Assembly (NCBI GenBank): GCA_937928195.1
Contig: CALEYZ010000141.1
Location: 1-15,459, forward strand
DNA: 15,459 bases
Direction of reading: 5' to 3'
DNA from: an uncultured Limnohabitans sp.
Lineage (GTDB): Bacteria; Pseudomonadota; Gammaproteobacteria; Burkholderiales; Burkholderiaceae_C
A program made the translations under genes and the position numbers. Below the pieces are notes generated by a model. The model was not told where the DNA came from. It saw nothing but the letters and a program-made list of their open reading frames with translations, and did not search any database. Below, piece after piece: positions 7,209 to 14,991 of this stretch (its first letter is position 1; each line of letters opens with the position of its first letter).

Positions 7209-8762
7209 TTATTTGGCAGGCACAAAGTCGATGGCATCGATGACCACCGATTGACCAATTCGCGGCGCTTTCACACTGTTGGACACGAAGTACACGGTGT
7301 GGCTGGCAACGATGGGCGCAAACCAAGCAATTTCCGCAGTGTGTGCGTAAACTTTTTTCCATGCGCTTTCAGCTTTGTCCAAAGGCAATGCAGCAGCTTC
7401 GTCCATCAACTTGGTCAAGGTGGCATCTTCAGATTTGTAAAAATTCAAGCTGCCTTTGCCCAAGGTTTGGAAGCGCGCCAAATTGGGCACACCGGAATTG
7501 CTGTTGAACATCAGGGCGCCAATTTTCTTGCCGCGCTCTGCCGCCAACATGGCACCAAAGTTTTGGAACTCTTCCGTGACAGGGCGAATGCCCACCTTCT
7601 TCAATTGACCCGCAACGGCCATGGTCAAGAAGCGGCTCAGGGTGTTGTTGACATATTGCAACTTCAACTCAAAGCCATTGGGGTAACCCGCTTCTGCCAA
7701 CAAGGCTTTGGCTTTGGCTGGATCGTAGGGGTAACGTTTTTCAATCTCAGGGTCGTAACCCAAGAAGCCTTTGCTTTGCAGTTGAGCAGAGGGCTCTGCC
7801 AACTTGCCAAACAAAGCAGTGGCCAACAGTTTGCGGTCCAATGCGTAGTTGATGGCTTGGCGAACACGCACGTCTTTCAACTCAGGCTGAAAGACACCTT
7901 CGCGGTCGGCCAAAATCAGGCCAGTCCATTGCACAGGGTCGGAGACGATGCGCAAATCGTTGGGCAAGTTGCCAGCGTTAGAGTTGCCCGTAAAAGGATC
8001 GCTGACCAAGACTTTCAGCTGACCGGCCTTCATGGCTTGAATACCTGCATTTTGGTCTTCAAACACTTGAACCACCACCTTGTCCCACTTCACGCGGCTC
8101 TTGTCGTAGTAGTGCTCGTTGGGCACGTAGGTGTAACTTTTGCCTGTGATGGTGGCCGAAGGATCGAGCTTGTAAGGTCCCGCGCCAAAAGTGGCCGCGC
8201 CCAACTGATCTGGCTTGGCCACACCATTGGGGCTGATGATGTCGCCACTGTTGAAGTAAGCATCAAACAGCGACAACAACGCAGGCTGCGGTGCAGACAG
8301 TTTGATTTTGAGTTTGAACTTGTCCAGAATTTCAATGCCAGTCATGGTGGACAAGTTGGCAGAGAACGGGCCTTTTTTGCCCACGAAGTATTCGATGGAT
8401 TTCTTCACTGCTTCCGCTGTGACCAACTCACCATCGCTGAACTTGGCGTTTTGACGCAGCGTGAATGTCACCTCTTTGCTATCGGGCGAAATTTGCCAAG
8501 CCGTGGCCAAACCCGGGGCAAATTTGCCATCGGCTTGTGTGCGAATAAGGGGCTCATAAGCGGGTGACAAATGCACGCCCGCACGGCCATTGCCGCTGAT
8601 AGAGGGGTCCATGCTCAAGGGTGAAAAAGGCATGCCAATGCTCAACACTTTGGCATTGTTTTGCGCCATGGCGGGTGCGCTGATCAGGCCCACACTCAAT
8701 GCGCAGGCGCCAAGCACACTGGCAACCAAAGCATGGCGTCGTTTGAGGTTCATTTTTTTCAT
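7209..8762 (-). CDS. Family-5 extracellular solute-binding protein of a peptide-type ABC transporter
   Basis: This 517-residue periplasmic binding protein (SBP_bac_5, the DppA/OppA family) captures the substrate for the permeases and ATPases encoded just upstream. It has a signal peptide with a basic start (MKKMNLKRRH), a hydrophobic core and AMA-Q cleavage near residue 33. Family features in order are PLSMDPS near the mature N-terminus, LATAWQISPDSKEVTFTLR, AKFSDGELVTAEAVKKSIEY, FGAGPYKL and the DVRVRQAINYALDRKLL segment that defines the second domain. AGGAGA lies 5 bases before the ATG, a strong site suited to the higher output needed for a binding protein. It is 58 bp from the DppF-like stop, with no terminator in between. 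Family-5 proteins bind peptides but also glutathione, opines, nickel complexes or oligosaccharides, so the ligand remains open. Confidence 0.94.
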   Translation of the reverse strand: MKKMNLKRRHALVASVLGACALSVGLISAPAMAQNNAKVLSIGMPFSPLSMDPSISGNGRAGVHLSPAYEPLIRTQADGKFAPGLATAWQISPDSKEVTFTLRQNAKFSDGELVTAEAVKKSIEYFVGKKGPFSANLSTMTGIEILDKFKLKIKLSAPQPALLSLFDAYFNSGDIISPNGVAKPDQLGAATFGAGPYKLDPSATITGKSYTYVPNEHYYDKSRVKWDKVVVQVFEDQNAGIQAMKAGQLKVLVSDPFTGNSNAGNLPNDLRIVSDPVQWTGLILADREGVFQPELKDVRVRQAINYALDRKLLATALFGKLAEPSAQLQSKGFLGYDPEIEKRYPYDPAKAKALLAEAGYPNGFELKLQYVNNTLSRFLTMAVAGQLKKVGIRPVTEEFQNFGAMLAAERGKKIGALMFNSNSGVPNLARFQTLGKGSLNFYKSEDATLTKLMDEAAALPLDKAESAWKKVYAHTAEIAWFAPIVASHTVYFVSNSVKAPRIGQSVVIDAIDFVPAK

Positions 8763-8820
8763 ACGTGTCTCCTGAGGTCTATTGAGAAATGAAAGGGAAA
8801 ACTGAAACTGAATGGCTGTG

Positions 8821-9663
8821 TTAAATCAATCCCGACAGTGCTTGTCGGGCCAAGTCAAACTGCGCACGGCGTTCGCGCTGAATCAAAGGATCGGGCACCG
8901 GTGCAGCCGCCAACAACGCACGCGTGTAGGGATGCTCGGGATGGTCATGCACTTGGCCGGCATCGCCCTGCTCCACAATGTCGCCCCGGTACAGCACCAC
9001 CGTGCGATGCGACACATGCCGAACCACCGTCAGATCGTGCGAGATGAACAACATGGCCAAGCCCATGCTTTGTTGCAAAGACTTCAGTAGATTCAAAACC
9101 TGTGCTTGCACTGACAAATCCAAGGCACTGACAGGCTCGTCACACACAATCAGCCGAGGCTTGGCAATGACAGCGCGGGCAATGGCGATGCGTTGACGCT
9201 GACCGCCTGAAAACATGCCTGGGTAACGCGAAGCCTTGTCTGCGGGCATGCCCACTTGTTGCAACACTTCAGCCACTCGTTCTGCAATGTCTTTGCCCGA
9301 GAGACTTTTGTCGTTCATCAACGGTTCGGCCAAGGTGTCACCAATGGTGCGCGCTGGATTGAGTGAACCGTAGGGGTCTTGGAACACCACCTGAATGTCG
9401 CGACCCAAGGTCCGTCTGCGCTCACGCGATGCATGCGTGATGTTTTCACCTTCAAACCACACGTCGCCGCTGGTGGCTTCTGTCAGACCTAAGATGACAC
9501 GGCCCACGGTGGTTTTGCCAGACCCAGACTCGCCCACCAAACCGACCGTCTCGCCGGGCTGAATGTCCAAGCTGATGCCTTTGAGGGCCTGAAACACTTT
9601 GCCGCGGCCTTGGGGAAAATTCACACGCAAGTCTTTCACTTGCAAAAGGGCTTGCTGGCTCAT
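8821..9663 (-). CDS. DppF/OppF-type ABC transporter ATPase
   Basis: This 280-residue ATPase powers the peptide-type importer. Visible motifs are Walker A GESGSGKT (44-51), Q-loop FQDP (94-97), signature SGGQRQ (152-157), Walker B LIVCDEP (171-177) and the switch His209 in SHD. The C-terminal HPEHPYTRALLAAAPVPDP is the Opp/Dpp-specific region. Its ATG overlaps the stop of the permease/ATPase fusion gene (ATGA, 9660-9663), indicating translational coupling and equal dosage. It should pair with the ATPase half of that fusion to form the two-ATPase motor. Confidence 0.95.
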   Translation of the reverse strand: MSQQALLQVKDLRVNFPQGRGKVFQALKGISLDIQPGETVGLVGESGSGKTTVGRVILGLTEATSGDVWFEGENITHASRERRRTLGRDIQVVFQDPYGSLNPARTIGDTLAEPLMNDKSLSGKDIAERVAEVLQQVGMPADKASRYPGMFSGGQRQRIAIARAVIAKPRLIVCDEPVSALDLSVQAQVLNLLKSLQQSMGLAMLFISHDLTVVRHVSHRTVVLYRGDIVEQGDAGQVHDHPEHPYTRALLAAAPVPDPLIQRERRAQFDLARQALSGLI

Positions 9664-11417
9664 GCGGCACCGCCTGTCAGGGTCATCAATTGTTCGTCCA
9701 CGGTGGGCAACACATCACCAGGTTTGGCACTGTGGGGATTGGCCGCCAGCAAGGCTTGTGTGTAGGGGTGTTGCGGGCGATGGAACAAGTCCACCACCGA
9801 GGCTGACTCGAGCACTTCACCGTGGCGCAAGACCAAGGCGCGATCGCAGATGTCGGCCACCACCCCCCAGTCGTGCGTCACCAACACCACCGCCATGTGG
9901 CGCGACTGGCTTAGGCTGCGAATGAGGGCCAAGATTTCAGCTTGCACCGTGACATCAAGTGCCGTGGTCGGCTCGTCGGCCAACAAAATTTGTGGTTCAC
10001 TGGCCAAAGCGCGTGCAATGCCAACACGCTGCGCCATGCCACCCGAAATTTGATGCGGATAGCGAGCAGCCACTTCGTCGGGATTTGGAATTTTGACTTG
10101 TTCCAGTAACTCAATCACTTTGGCTTGAACTTGTGATTCGCTCAAGGCTTGCAAGCGCAGCACTTCCGCCAATTGATGGCCAATGGTGAAACACGGATCA
10201 AGCGCCGCCATGGGCTCTTGGAAAATCATGCCCACTGTGGCGCCTCGCAATTGCGCAAGGCGCGCCTCATTTGACAGGTCAATCACCTCACCTGCCACCA
10301 CAGCGGTGCCCGCACTGACATTCACGCCAGGTGGTAATAAACCCATCAAGGACAAACTGGTGAGTGTTTTGCCACTGCCTGATTCGCCCACAATGCCCAG
10401 CGTTTCACCGCGTTTTAAATCAAAACTGACGCCTTTGACCAAGACACGTGCAGGCAGTTTGTCTGCCTTAAATTCGCGGCCATGGGTGCCATCCACCACA
10501 ATGGTCACATTGCGCATCGACAACAAACTGTCTGCAGGTACATCGGTTGGTGCAACAGCTTCTCGTGCTTTGACCTTTTGCCGCACAGCAGGACGCGACC
10601 AAGCCTCGGTCGAGGTGTCACGCAAACTGTCGCCCAACAAACCAAACGACAACACCGTCAAGGCCACCACACCACCGGAGGGCACCAACAACCAAGGAAA
10701 ATCATTCAAGCTGGCCGAGGCTTCAAAAATCATGCTGCCCCATGTTGGCGCGGGTGGTGCTACACCCAGGCCTAAAAAACTGATGCCCGTTTGCACAATC
10801 ACGGCAATGGCCGCAAACAAAGACATCTGCACAATCACGGGCCCAGCAATGCGTGGCAACACGTGACGTGCAATGATGTGCCAATCATTCAATCCAGAAA
10901 TGCGGGCAGCGGCAATGTAGAGCTCCTCTCGCACTGCCAAGGTGACGCTGCGCATCACGCGCGACACACCCGCCGAGCCCATCACCCCCAAAGTCACCAT
11001 GGCCGGCAGCATGGCCTGGCCAAATACGGCCAACACCGCCAGCATGATGAGCATGGTCGGCAATGACTGCACAAGGCTCACATACTGCTGCACCAAACGG
11101 TCCCATAAACCACCGAAGTAGCCTGCACTCACCCCCAAACTCAAGCCCATGACGCTGGCCACCAACACAGCCTCAAGGACGCCAGCCATCGTGAGCGCAA
11201 TGCCATGCACCATGCGGCTGTAGACATCACGGCCCAAAGCATCGGTGCCCAGCCAATGCTCGCTGCTGGGCATTTGCTTCAACGCCAATAAATCTTGGTC
11301 CAAGGGGTCCAATGGCACCAGCACACCAGAGCCCACCGACAAAATAAGCAAGAACAAGAGCCAAACCAATGCTACTACCGCCAACGGACGGCTTAACAAA
11401 CGGCGCCAATAGCTCAT
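9660..11417 (-). CDS. Fused DppC-type permease and DppD-type ATPase
   Basis: This 585-residue protein joins two transporter parts that are usually separate. Residues 1 to about 270 are a DppC permease: an N-terminal membrane helix, HWLGTDALGRDVYSR (54-68), the EAA loop around 170-187 (AAARISGLNDWHIIARHV) and further membrane helices. A linker of about 30 residues rich in charged residues follows. The ATPase has Walker A GESGSGKT (344-351), Q-loop FQEPM (399-403), signature SGGMAQ (458-463), Walker B ILLADEP (477-483) and THD. No frameshift or stop interrupts the join. The ATG at 11417 overlaps the DppB stop as ATGA and has GAGGGT 3 bases upstream; a frame extension of nine codons is rejected. 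Permease-ATPase fusions of this transporter family are known. Each transporter would then carry one tethered ATPase and one separate ATPase (DppF-like). Confidence 0.94.
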   Translation of the reverse strand: MSYWRRLLSRPLAVVALVWLLFLLILSVGSGVLVPLDPLDQDLLALKQMPSSEHWLGTDALGRDVYSRMVHGIALTMAGVLEAVLVASVMGLSLGVSAGYFGGLWDRLVQQYVSLVQSLPTMLIMLAVLAVFGQAMLPAMVTLGVMGSAGVSRVMRSVTLAVREELYIAAARISGLNDWHIIARHVLPRIAGPVIVQMSLFAAIAVIVQTGISFLGLGVAPPAPTWGSMIFEASASLNDFPWLLVPSGGVVALTVLSFGLLGDSLRDTSTEAWSRPAVRQKVKAREAVAPTDVPADSLLSMRNVTIVVDGTHGREFKADKLPARVLVKGVSFDLKRGETLGIVGESGSGKTLTSLSLMGLLPPGVNVSAGTAVVAGEVIDLSNEARLAQLRGATVGMIFQEPMAALDPCFTIGHQLAEVLRLQALSESQVQAKVIELLEQVKIPNPDEVAARYPHQISGGMAQRVGIARALASEPQILLADEPTTALDVTVQAEILALIRSLSQSRHMAVVLVTHDWGVVADICDRALVLRHGEVLESASVVDLFHRPQHPYTQALLAANPHSAKPGDVLPTVDEQLMTLTGGAA

Positions 11418-12355
11418 GACACCCTCACTTTCGGATTCAGCCAACCGTAGCTGAGGTCTACCAACAAATTGATGGCCACGGTCATGAGTGTGAAATACAG
11501 GGTGACACCTTGCAGCAGCAAAATGTCTTTGTTCAATGCGGCACTGACCGCCAAGCTGCCCAAGCCAGGCAACACAAACACGCGCTCAACAAACACCGTA
11601 CCGCTGATGGCCCCAATCATGACCAAACCCAACACGGTGACCACGGGCAGCGCAGCGTTGCGCAGCGCATGTTTCCAAATGACGCTGCGTTCGGGCAAAC
11701 CGCAAGCGCGCAGCGCACGGACAAAGTCGCGCCCCATCACATCGTTCATGGCGTCGCGCGTTTGTTTGGCGATACTGGTGATGGAATACATCGCGACTGA
11801 AAAAATAGGCAGCACCAAACTCAGGGCCCAATCTTTGGGGCTTTCGCTGAAGAACACATAGCCCGTCGCAGGCAACCAGCGCAGGCTGACCGCAAAGACA
11901 GAGATCAGCACCAAGGCCAACCAGAACGACGGGAAAATCAAACCCACCAGAGAAAACGCATCGATGGCACGCCCCACCCAGCCGCCCTTCAAAGCGCTTG
12001 CCACACCCAGCATCAAACCGACACTGAGGCACACCACCAACACGCCCGCCATGATGGACACCGAAACGCCCAAGCGCGGATTCAGAAGTGACGTGACCGT
12101 TTCTTTGGTGAAGTGCGACAAGCCCAAATCGCCTTGGATGGCATTGCCCAACCAAGACAGGTACTGAACCAAGATGGGCCGGTCTAAGCCCAACTCGATG
12201 CGCAAGGCTTCGTACTGCTCTCGCGTACCGTCTGCACCCAAGATGGTCATGGCCATGTCACCCGGTGCCAAGCTGTTCAGCACAAAGGTCAGCAAGGTGA
12301 CCAGAATGATCAAAGGCACTGACAACAGCAAGCGATGGAGAACCAGTTTAAACAC
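11414..12355 (-). CDS. DppB/OppB-type ABC transporter permease, first gene of the long operon
   Basis: This is a 313-residue inner-membrane permease of the DppB family: an N-terminal helix (5-28), QGDLGLS (74-80), several hydrophobic segments, the EAA loop at about 213-231 (RALRACGLPERSVIWKHAL) and the late VFVERVFVLPGLG motif. The start is a GTG at 12355, supported by AAGGA 7 bases upstream; the nearby ATG at 12360 leads to an early stop in another frame. It forms the membrane channel with the DppC half of the next gene, to which it is coupled by a 4-base overlap. It is the first gene after the promoter with paired palindromes. Confidence 0.94.
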   Translation of the reverse strand: MFKLVLHRLLLSVPLIILVTLLTFVLNSLAPGDMAMTILGADGTREQYEALRIELGLDRPILVQYLSWLGNAIQGDLGLSHFTKETVTSLLNPRLGVSVSIMAGVLVVCLSVGLMLGVASALKGGWVGRAIDAFSLVGLIFPSFWLALVLISVFAVSLRWLPATGYVFFSESPKDWALSLVLPIFSVAMYSITSIAKQTRDAMNDVMGRDFVRALRACGLPERSVIWKHALRNAALPVVTVLGLVMIGAISGTVFVERVFVLPGLGSLAVSAALNKDILLLQGVTLYFTLMTVAINLLVDLSYGWLNPKVRVS

Positions 12356-12377
12356 GCACCATTCCTTTTAAATTAGA

Positions 12378-12397
12378 TGTGTACGTTTTGGTACACA
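12378..12397. promoter_or_regulatory. Operator-like palindrome 1 (promoter-proximal)
   Basis: Seven-base arms TGTGTAC and GTACACA surround the spacer GTTTTG. It overlaps the predicted transcription start of the dpp-like operon on the minus strand and lies 22 bp before its GTG. It shares a 16-bp core with palindrome 2, with one mismatch and the same orientation. It is a likely binding site for a dimeric repressor, with the operon's TetR protein as the best candidate. Confidence 0.7.
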
Positions 12398-12402
12398 CAC
12401 CT

Positions 12403-12408
12403 ATTTTA
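12403..12408 (-). promoter_or_regulatory. Possible -10 box of the dpp-like operon
   Basis: The minus strand reads TAAAAT here, between the two palindromes. A start about 7 bases further on would fall inside palindrome 1, giving a leader of roughly 40 nt. No good -35 is seen at 17 bases (CTCTGT), where palindrome 2 overlaps the spacer, so the promoter may be weak or need an activator. Confidence 0.45.
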
Positions 12409-12412
12409 AGAA

Positions 12413-12428
12413 TGTACGCTTTGGTACA
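12413..12428. promoter_or_regulatory. Operator-like palindrome 2 (promoter-distal)
   Basis: TGTAC-GCTTTG-GTACA is a 5-base-arm palindrome. Its centre is 33 bp from that of palindrome 1, about three turns of the helix, so proteins bound at both would lie on the same face of the DNA. It covers the -35/spacer region of the proposed promoter. Confidence 0.7.
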
Positions 12429-12468
12429 GAGCCCCGTAATTACCCTTGATTTGCGGAAAAAAGACGCA

Positions 12469-12502
12469 AAAAAACCCACCGCGTTGCCACGGTGGGTTTT
12501 TT
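12469..12502 (-). terminator. Strong intrinsic terminator of the porin gene, usable in both directions
   Basis: Thirteen-base arms AAAAAACCCACCG and CGGTGGGTTTTTT surround an 8-base loop. On the minus strand the stem ends in a run of T, 37 bp after the porin stop. It isolates the porin transcript from the dpp-like operon further downstream; symmetry lets it act on the plus strand as well. Confidence 0.9.
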
Positions 12503-12538
12503 ACTTTTCTAAATCAACTGACTTGCGTCAGCGTCAAA

Positions 12539-13570
12539 TTAGAAAGAGTGCTTGATACCGAAGTCGTAACCTGTGGAAGAAGCGTTAGCAGCAGTAACGC
12601 CACCGTTCAAACCACGAGCAGCACCACCGGAGTTAGCGTTACGTGCGTATGTAGCGTACAAGTCTGTGCGCTTGCTCAATGGGTTCACGAAACCGATGGA
12701 TGTACGCTTTGTAGCGGCACCAGCTTGTTCCAATTTGGCAGAAGAGATACGGAATGTACCGCCAGCCATTGGGACCAAAGCACCGATCAAGGTACCTTTC
12801 AGGTCAGCAGCGCCAGTGTTAGCAACTGTGTTGGACTCAGCCATCACTTTGGCAACGCCGAAGTTGTAAGCACCGCCCACGCCAGTTGTTTTCACTTCTG
12901 TACCAGCACCAGTTGTGGTTTTGGCAGAAGAGTAACCAACGTCAATAGCGCCTTGAGCGTAGTTCAACCAGATGCCATTGCCGTTACCGACTTTAGCAGC
13001 TGTAGAAGCGTTTTCGCCCATGTATGAACCGACCATCACTTTGAAGCCGTTCACAACTGGAGAGTGCCATGCAACCATGTTGGAAGCACGAACAGCAGCT
13101 TGGCCACCGTTGTAAGCGATCAAGCTAGAAGCAACGCCGTTTGTGCCGAACGGATCGTACACAGCGTCAGCGTAGAACTGGGGAGAGTAGTCACGACCCA
13201 AACGCAATTCGCCCAATGAACCAACCAGGCCCACTGTCGATTTACGGTTGAATGTCAAACCTTGTGTACCTGCGTTAGCAGCAGTCACAGCTTGGTTTTG
13301 CACGTTAGTAGCAGAACCTGTACCGTTGTCGTTGTTCACGCCAGCTTCCAACCAGAATTCAGCGCGCATACCGCCGCCGAGATCTTCAACACCGCGGAAA
13401 CCCAAACGGCTAGAGTTGTAGCCAGAGTTAGCCAATTGTGTTTTGTTGCTGATAGAACCTTTGCCCACAGAGTAAGCAGCGTCAACCACGCCGAACAATG
13501 TGACAGAAGATTGGGCCATAGCGGCGCCAGAAGCGGCCAAAACAGCCAATGCGATCAGGGATTTTTTCAT
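12539..13570 (-). CDS. Outer-membrane trimeric porin (Gram-negative porin, Omp32-like)
   Basis: This 343-residue general porin forms a 16-strand beta-barrel channel for small solutes in the outer membrane. It has a signal peptide (MKKSLIALAVLAASGAAMA, cleaved before Gln20), the typical first strand SSVTLFGVVDAAYSVG, the GFRGVEDLGGGMRAEFWLE segment seen in burkholderial porins, GSLGELRLGRDYSPQF near the constriction loop and the C-terminal SSTGYDFGIKHSF ending in Phe, the signal for barrel insertion by the BAM machinery. The frame is open far upstream, but the ATG at 13570 with GGAGA nearby and the signal peptide fix the start. It is a monocistronic gene with its own terminator. Its product may let the substrate of the neighbouring transporter into the periplasm, but such porins are usually unspecific. 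Confidence 0.95.
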   Translation of the reverse strand: MKKSLIALAVLAASGAAMAQSSVTLFGVVDAAYSVGKGSISNKTQLANSGYNSSRLGFRGVEDLGGGMRAEFWLEAGVNNDNGTGSATNVQNQAVTAANAGTQGLTFNRKSTVGLVGSLGELRLGRDYSPQFYADAVYDPFGTNGVASSLIAYNGGQAAVRASNMVAWHSPVVNGFKVMVGSYMGENASTAAKVGNGNGIWLNYAQGAIDVGYSSAKTTTGAGTEVKTTGVGGAYNFGVAKVMAESNTVANTGAADLKGTLIGALVPMAGGTFRISSAKLEQAGAATKRTSIGFVNPLSKRTDLYATYARNANSGGAARGLNGGVTAANASSTGYDFGIKHSF

Positions 13571-13686
13571 TTGAGAAGTTCTCCAAGGTTTAACAAGGGC
13601 CCCAGTTCTAGTGTTCACGTATTCGCAAACCACCGAAACCCTGAGCCAACCTCCGTTAGGGAAGTTGTGTGTATTCCACCAGAGGT

Positions 13687-13698
13687 CAGACCAGTCTG
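13687..13698. repeat. Short inverted repeat upstream of the porin gene
   Basis: CAGAC-CA-GTCTG lies in the 196-bp gap between the divergent porin and coq7 genes, 117 bp before the porin ATG. Its size suits a protein-binding site, but there is no other support. The porin promoter itself could not be placed with confidence. Confidence 0.3.
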
Positions 13699-13730
13699 CA
13701 AAGAAAAACATGCTTTCAAACGGCTTTTTG

Positions 13731-13759
13731 TTGCTTCTGAACAACAAGCGGGCTAAACT
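13731..13759 (+). promoter_or_regulatory. Promoter of coq7
   Basis: TTGCTT, 17 bases, then TAAACT. The -10 box ends 7 bases before the coq7 ATG, so transcription would begin at or within a base or two of the start codon. A TTGTTG/CAACAA inverted repeat (13728-13747) covers the -35 box. Confidence 0.5.
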
Positions 13760-13766
13760 TTCCCCC

Positions 13767-14432
13767 ATGAATGCCGATGCTTTGATCCTTGCCGCCGACA
13801 GTGCCCTGCGCACCTTGTTTGCCACACCACGCGCGTCCAGACCGACCCCCAAGGCCTCAGCCTTGTTGGCGTCGCAACAAGATGGCGTCTTGGCTGCACC
13901 GGTGGCCAACGAGCTCACAGAGGCAGAAAAGTCACTGTCGGCATCGCTGATGCGCGTCAACCATGTGGGCGAAGTCTGCGCACAAGCCCTCTACACGGGA
14001 CAAGCCTTGGCTTCCAAGAACCCGGCGCTGCGCGCCAAACTTGATGCCGCCTGCCGCGAAGAAACCGATCACCTGGCTTGGACTGCTGAACGCCTGGCGC
14101 AACTCAACAGCCGCCCTTCACTGCTCAACCCGCTTTGGTATGCCGGTGCGTTTGCCATTGGTTATGGCGCGGGCAAATTGGGGGGTGACAAGCTCAGCTT
14201 GGGCTTTGTGGTGGAAACTGAAAACCAAGTGGAAGCCCATTTGGCCAGCCACATGTCGCACTTGCCTGCCAATGACTTGGCTTCCAAAGCCATCGTGGCG
14301 CAAATGAAAACAGACGAAGTGGCACATGCTCGCATGGCGCAAAAAGCAGGCGCCGCCGAGCTGCCCGAACCCGTCAAACGCTTGATGGGCGCGGCCGCCA
14401 AGGTGATGACCACCGTGGCGCACCGCATTTAA
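13767..14432 (+). CDS. coq7: Ubiquinone biosynthesis diiron hydroxylase Coq7
   Basis: This 221-residue enzyme, 2-polyprenyl-3-methyl-6-methoxy-1,4-benzoquinone monooxygenase, carries out the hydroxylation just before the last methylation in ubiquinone synthesis and sits at the inner membrane. The ferritin-like diiron ligands are visible: Glu69 in NHVGE, E99-T-D-H102, Glu150 with Glu156 in VVETENQVEAH, and E184-V-A-H187. The length fits the proteobacterial family, with a variable N-terminus of about 45 residues. The frame is open 52 codons upstream, but ATG 13767 is chosen because the protein start MNADALILAADSALRTLF matches relatives as I recall them. No Shine-Dalgarno sequence precedes it. 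It is divergent from the porin gene and ends 5 bp from the convergent OsmC-family gene. Confidence 0.95.
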   Translation: MNADALILAADSALRTLFATPRASRPTPKASALLASQQDGVLAAPVANELTEAEKSLSASLMRVNHVGEVCAQALYTGQALASKNPALRAKLDAACREETDHLAWTAERLAQLNSRPSLLNPLWYAGAFAIGYGAGKLGGDKLSLGFVVETENQVEAHLASHMSHLPANDLASKAIVAQMKTDEVAHARMAQKAGAAELPEPVKRLMGAAAKVMTTVAHRI

Positions 14433-14437
14433 ACCCT

Positions 14438-14887
14438 TCAGGCTTCGATCAACTCAAAGCTGGTGGTGATCTCGGCTGTTTTGGCCAACATGATGCTGGC
14501 CGAGCAGTATTTGTCATGGCTCATGGCCACGGCCCGCTCGATGGCCGATGCCGGAATGCCTTTGCCTGTGACCGTGAAGTGCATGTGAATCTTGGTGAAC
14601 ACTTTGGGGTCGACCTCAGCGCGCTCTGATGTCAATTTCACAGAGCAGCCACGCACGTCATGACGGCCACGTTTCAAGATCAAGACCACGTCGTAGGCGG
14701 TGCAACCACCGGTGCCCGCCAACACCGTTTCCATGGGGCGTGGTGCCAAGTTTTGGCCGCCGTTTTCTGGCTTGGCGGCATCGGGCGCACCGTCCATCAT
14801 CAAGACGTGACCACTGCCGGTTTCGGCCACAAAACCCATGCCTGAGCGCGTGCCGCTTGCGCCGGTCCAGCTGACTGTGCATTCCAT
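14438..14887 (-). CDS. OsmC-family protein (YhfA-like)
   Basis: This 149-residue member of the OsmC/Ohr superfamily consists of cytoplasmic thiol peroxidase-like dimers. The two family cysteines are present: Cys62 in GTGGCTAYDVV and Cys128 in HDKYCSASIML. The lack of the extended Ohr motifs and the PMETVLAGTGGCTAYDVV block fit the YhfA-like branch, whose function is less well defined than that of Ohr. The ATG at 14887 has AGAG 7 bases upstream. The open frame continues 28 codons further into an AT-rich region and is not used. The gene converges on coq7 with a 5-bp gap and no terminator between them. Confidence 0.92.
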   Translation of the reverse strand: MECTVSWTGASGTRSGMGFVAETGSGHVLMMDGAPDAAKPENGGQNLAPRPMETVLAGTGGCTAYDVVLILKRGRHDVRGCSVKLTSERAEVDPKVFTKIHMHFTVTGKGIPASAIERAVAMSHDKYCSASIMLAKTAEITTSFELIEA

Positions 14888-14943
14888 GTTTGACTCTACT
14901 TTCGCTTCTGATTTTGAAAATTTTCTAGGCTGCGATCGTAAAG

Positions 14944-14955
14944 CTTTTGCAAAAG
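14944..14955. repeat. 12-bp perfect palindrome next to two promoters
   Basis: CTTTTGCAAAAG lies 56 bp upstream of the OsmC-family ATG and 2 bp before the proposed -35 box of the ilvA leader RNA. It could be an operator shared by the divergent units; the surrounding AT-rich sequence makes chance occurrence possible. Confidence 0.3.
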
Positions 14956-14957
14956 TA

Positions 14958-14985
14958 TTGCACCGCAGCAATTTTTATGTAAAAT
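14958..14985 (+). promoter_or_regulatory. Promoter of the ilvA leader or small RNA
   Basis: TTGCAC, 16 bases, then TAAAAT. A start is expected near 14992. This is the best -35/-10 pair in the 232-bp gap between the OsmC-family gene and ilvA. Confidence 0.5.
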
Positions 14986-14991
14986 TTCGAA

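Noticed and set aside
7185..8567. A 460-codon open frame on the plus strand opposite the solute-binding protein gene.
   Set aside because: It has no recognisable domain, and the minus-strand gene has a signal peptide, family motifs and a strong ribosome binding site. The frame is a by-product of its codon usage.
12699..12714. A 12-base match (ATGTACGCTTTG) to operator-like palindrome 2 inside the porin gene.
   Set aside because: The second half-site is missing (GTAG follows instead of GTAC), and the bases encode an ordinary stretch of the porin (KRTSI). It is most likely chance.
13571..13960. A possible long N-terminal extension of the porin, or a 52-codon extension of coq7, in the divergent region.
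   Set aside because: The porin signal peptide starts at 13570, and the coq7 extension would cross its own promoter. Neither extension shows protein-like conservation that I recognise.
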